Positions 5,849 through 6,537 of a stretch of DNA of 6,537 nt are shown piece after piece. The DNA comes from Candidatus Martarchaeota archaeon (GTDB taxonomy: Archaea > Micrarchaeota > Micrarchaeia > Micrarchaeales > Micrarchaeaceae), in the NCBI GenBank assembly GCA_023485745.1, contig JAMCZL010000021.1, forward strand, positions 1-6,537. The letters run 5' to 3'. The notes under the pieces are model-generated. The model did no database searches. It was not told the origin of the DNA and saw only the letters and a list, made by a program, of their open reading frames with translations. Position 1 is the stretch's first letter. The number at the start of each line of letters is the position of its first letter. Made by a program: the position numbers and the translations under genes.

Positions 5849-5878
5849 ACTTAAATAAACTTAAATATACTAAGGTAA
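5849..5878 (+). repeat. Tandem 10-base AT-rich repeat upstream of ftsZ
   Basis: ACTTAAATAA is followed by ACTTAAATAT and then a degenerate ACTAAGGTAA, so the units are spaced by one helical turn. The block lies in the 173-base gap between the membrane-protein gene and ftsZ, about 120 bases before the ftsZ start. It also contains TATA-like sequence. It may be a regulator-binding array or an alternative promoter, or simply low-complexity AT-rich DNA. No coding sequence or RNA gene was seen in this gap. Confidence 0.4.
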
Positions 5879-5952
5879 AATAATTTGCCTTCAGTAAAAG
5901 TCTCTCGTAAGCCAGAAAATGGAACTACGATAAACACGAATTAAAACGCAAA

Positions 5953-5977
5953 GTTTTTAAAGGTTGTTTGATAAAAT
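5953..5977 (+). promoter_or_regulatory. Candidate ftsZ promoter region (two TATA-like elements)
   Basis: GTTTTTAAAG at 5953-5962 would place the transcription start near 5981-5986, and GATAAAAT at 5970-5977 would place it close to the ATG at 5999. The second fits a leaderless ftsZ mRNA. The first would give a leader of about 15 bases, in which GGCGAT (5990-5995) could act as a weak ribosome binding site. Sequence alone does not decide between them. Confidence 0.35.
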
Positions 5978-5998
5978 TTCTTGACCAAAGGCGATGGT

Positions 5999-6537
5999 AT
6001 GAGCGACCTAATGAACAACCTTTTTAGTAGCGGTGCGAATGAAAAATCTCAGGGCGATGAGAATCTCGGATCTACGCAGATAAAGATCATAACGGCGGGT
6101 TTCGGCGGTGCCGGAAACAACATAGTAAACAGGCTGGTTAAGGCAGGTGTGAAAGGCACGGAGTTTGTTGCATTCAACACCGATTACCAGCACTTCAAGA
6201 TAATCGACGACCGAATAAACAAAATACTTATAGGAAAGAGCCTGACCAGAGGCCTGGGTGCTGGAGGAGATCCGATTGTCGGCGCAAAAGCGGCAGAAGT
6301 AGACAGGCAGCTTATAGAAAAGGCGTTCGAAGGATCGCAGCTGGTATTCCTGTGCGCAGGAATGGGCGGAGGAACAGGAACCGGATCCATAAAGGTGGCG
6401 GCTCAGGTAGCCAAAGAGCAGGGCGCCATTGTAGTGTCGATGGTGACCTACCCGTTCGACCTGGAAAGGATAAGGAAGGTAAAGGCCGAGGAGGGCATAC
6501 AGGAGCTTAGGAAATACAGCGACAGCGTCATAATACT
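5999..6537 (+). CDS. ftsZ: Cell division GTPase FtsZ, partial (3' end outside window)
   Basis: This tubulin homologue polymerises with GTP into the division ring at mid-cell. The first 179 codons are present, about half of a usual archaeal FtsZ. After a polar N-terminal tail of about 27 residues comes the nucleotide-binding domain: GFGGAGNNIVNRL (about 34-46), AFNTDYQHF (58-66), LTRGLGAGGDP (82-92), the tubulin signature loop GGGTGTG at residues 123-129 (6365-6385), and VTYPFDLERIRKVKAEEGI (149-167). All GTP-contacting motifs visible here look intact. The catalytic T7 loop lies beyond the right edge. ATG 5999 is the preferred start; TTG at 5981 is in frame and would add six residues. The ATG at 5994 is out of frame and stops at once. 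Whether this is an FtsZ1- or FtsZ2-type protein is left open, because the C-terminal half is missing. Confidence 0.96.
   Translation, partial: MSDLMNNLFSSGANEKSQGDENLGSTQIKIITAGFGGAGNNIVNRLVKAGVKGTEFVAFNTDYQHFKIIDDRINKILIGKSLTRGLGAGGDPIVGAKAAEVDRQLIEKAFEGSQLVFLCAGMGGGTGTGSIKVAAQVAKEQGAIVVSMVTYPFDLERIRKVKAEEGIQELRKYSDSVII

Noticed and set aside
5849..5878. The 10-base repeats as a CRISPR array
   Set aside because: Units are far too short, there are no unique spacers, and no cas gene is nearby.

Overview
This window looks archaeal. It carries an A/V-type ATP synthase gene cluster in the archaeal order K-E-C-F-A, a tubulin-like FtsZ, TATA-box promoters placed about 25-29 bases before start codons (leaderless transcripts), a GGTGA-type ribosome binding site, and a surface protein crowded with N-glycosylation sequons. 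The mid-range base composition, frequent ATA isoleucine codons, compact spacing and several small or unrecognised proteins would fit a small-genome archaeon such as a DPANN/Micrarchaeota-type lineage. That lineage call is inference only; nothing here is diagnostic.

Positions 1-3509 (minus strand) hold the ATP synthase operon, transcribed right to left: atpK (c-ring proteolipid), atpE (peripheral stalk), atpC (central-stalk socket), atpF (central-stalk regulator) and atpA (catalytic subunit, running off the left edge with about 433 residues present). The genes are 4-15 bases apart, so they are very probably co-transcribed. A TATA-like element at 3585-3597 and a GGTGA site just before atpK mark the start of the operon. 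The large membrane subunit AtpI and the H subunit, often found upstream of atpK in archaea, are not here; an alkyltransferase gene occupies that place.

Positions 3621-3953 (minus strand) encode a short but apparently intact O6-alkylguanine-DNA alkyltransferase. A 132-base divergent intergenic region with a long imperfect palindrome separates it from the plus-strand genes.

Positions 4086-6537 (plus strand) hold an unrecognised 140-residue soluble protein, a HIT-family protein whose triad reads H-x-H-x-K, an unrecognised membrane-anchored protein with 12 N-glycosylation sequons, and the first 179 residues of FtsZ. Three of these genes have a TATA-like box positioned for leaderless or short-leader transcription, so they seem to be separate units rather than one operon. 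No RNA genes, mobile elements or CRISPR arrays were seen, and there is no gene-free stretch longer than 300 bases.

The main points for a second look are the Na+-type ligand pattern in the c subunit, the missing atpI, the HxHxK HIT protein, the heavily sequon-loaded surface protein, the palindrome upstream of the alkyltransferase gene, and the 10-base repeat upstream of ftsZ.
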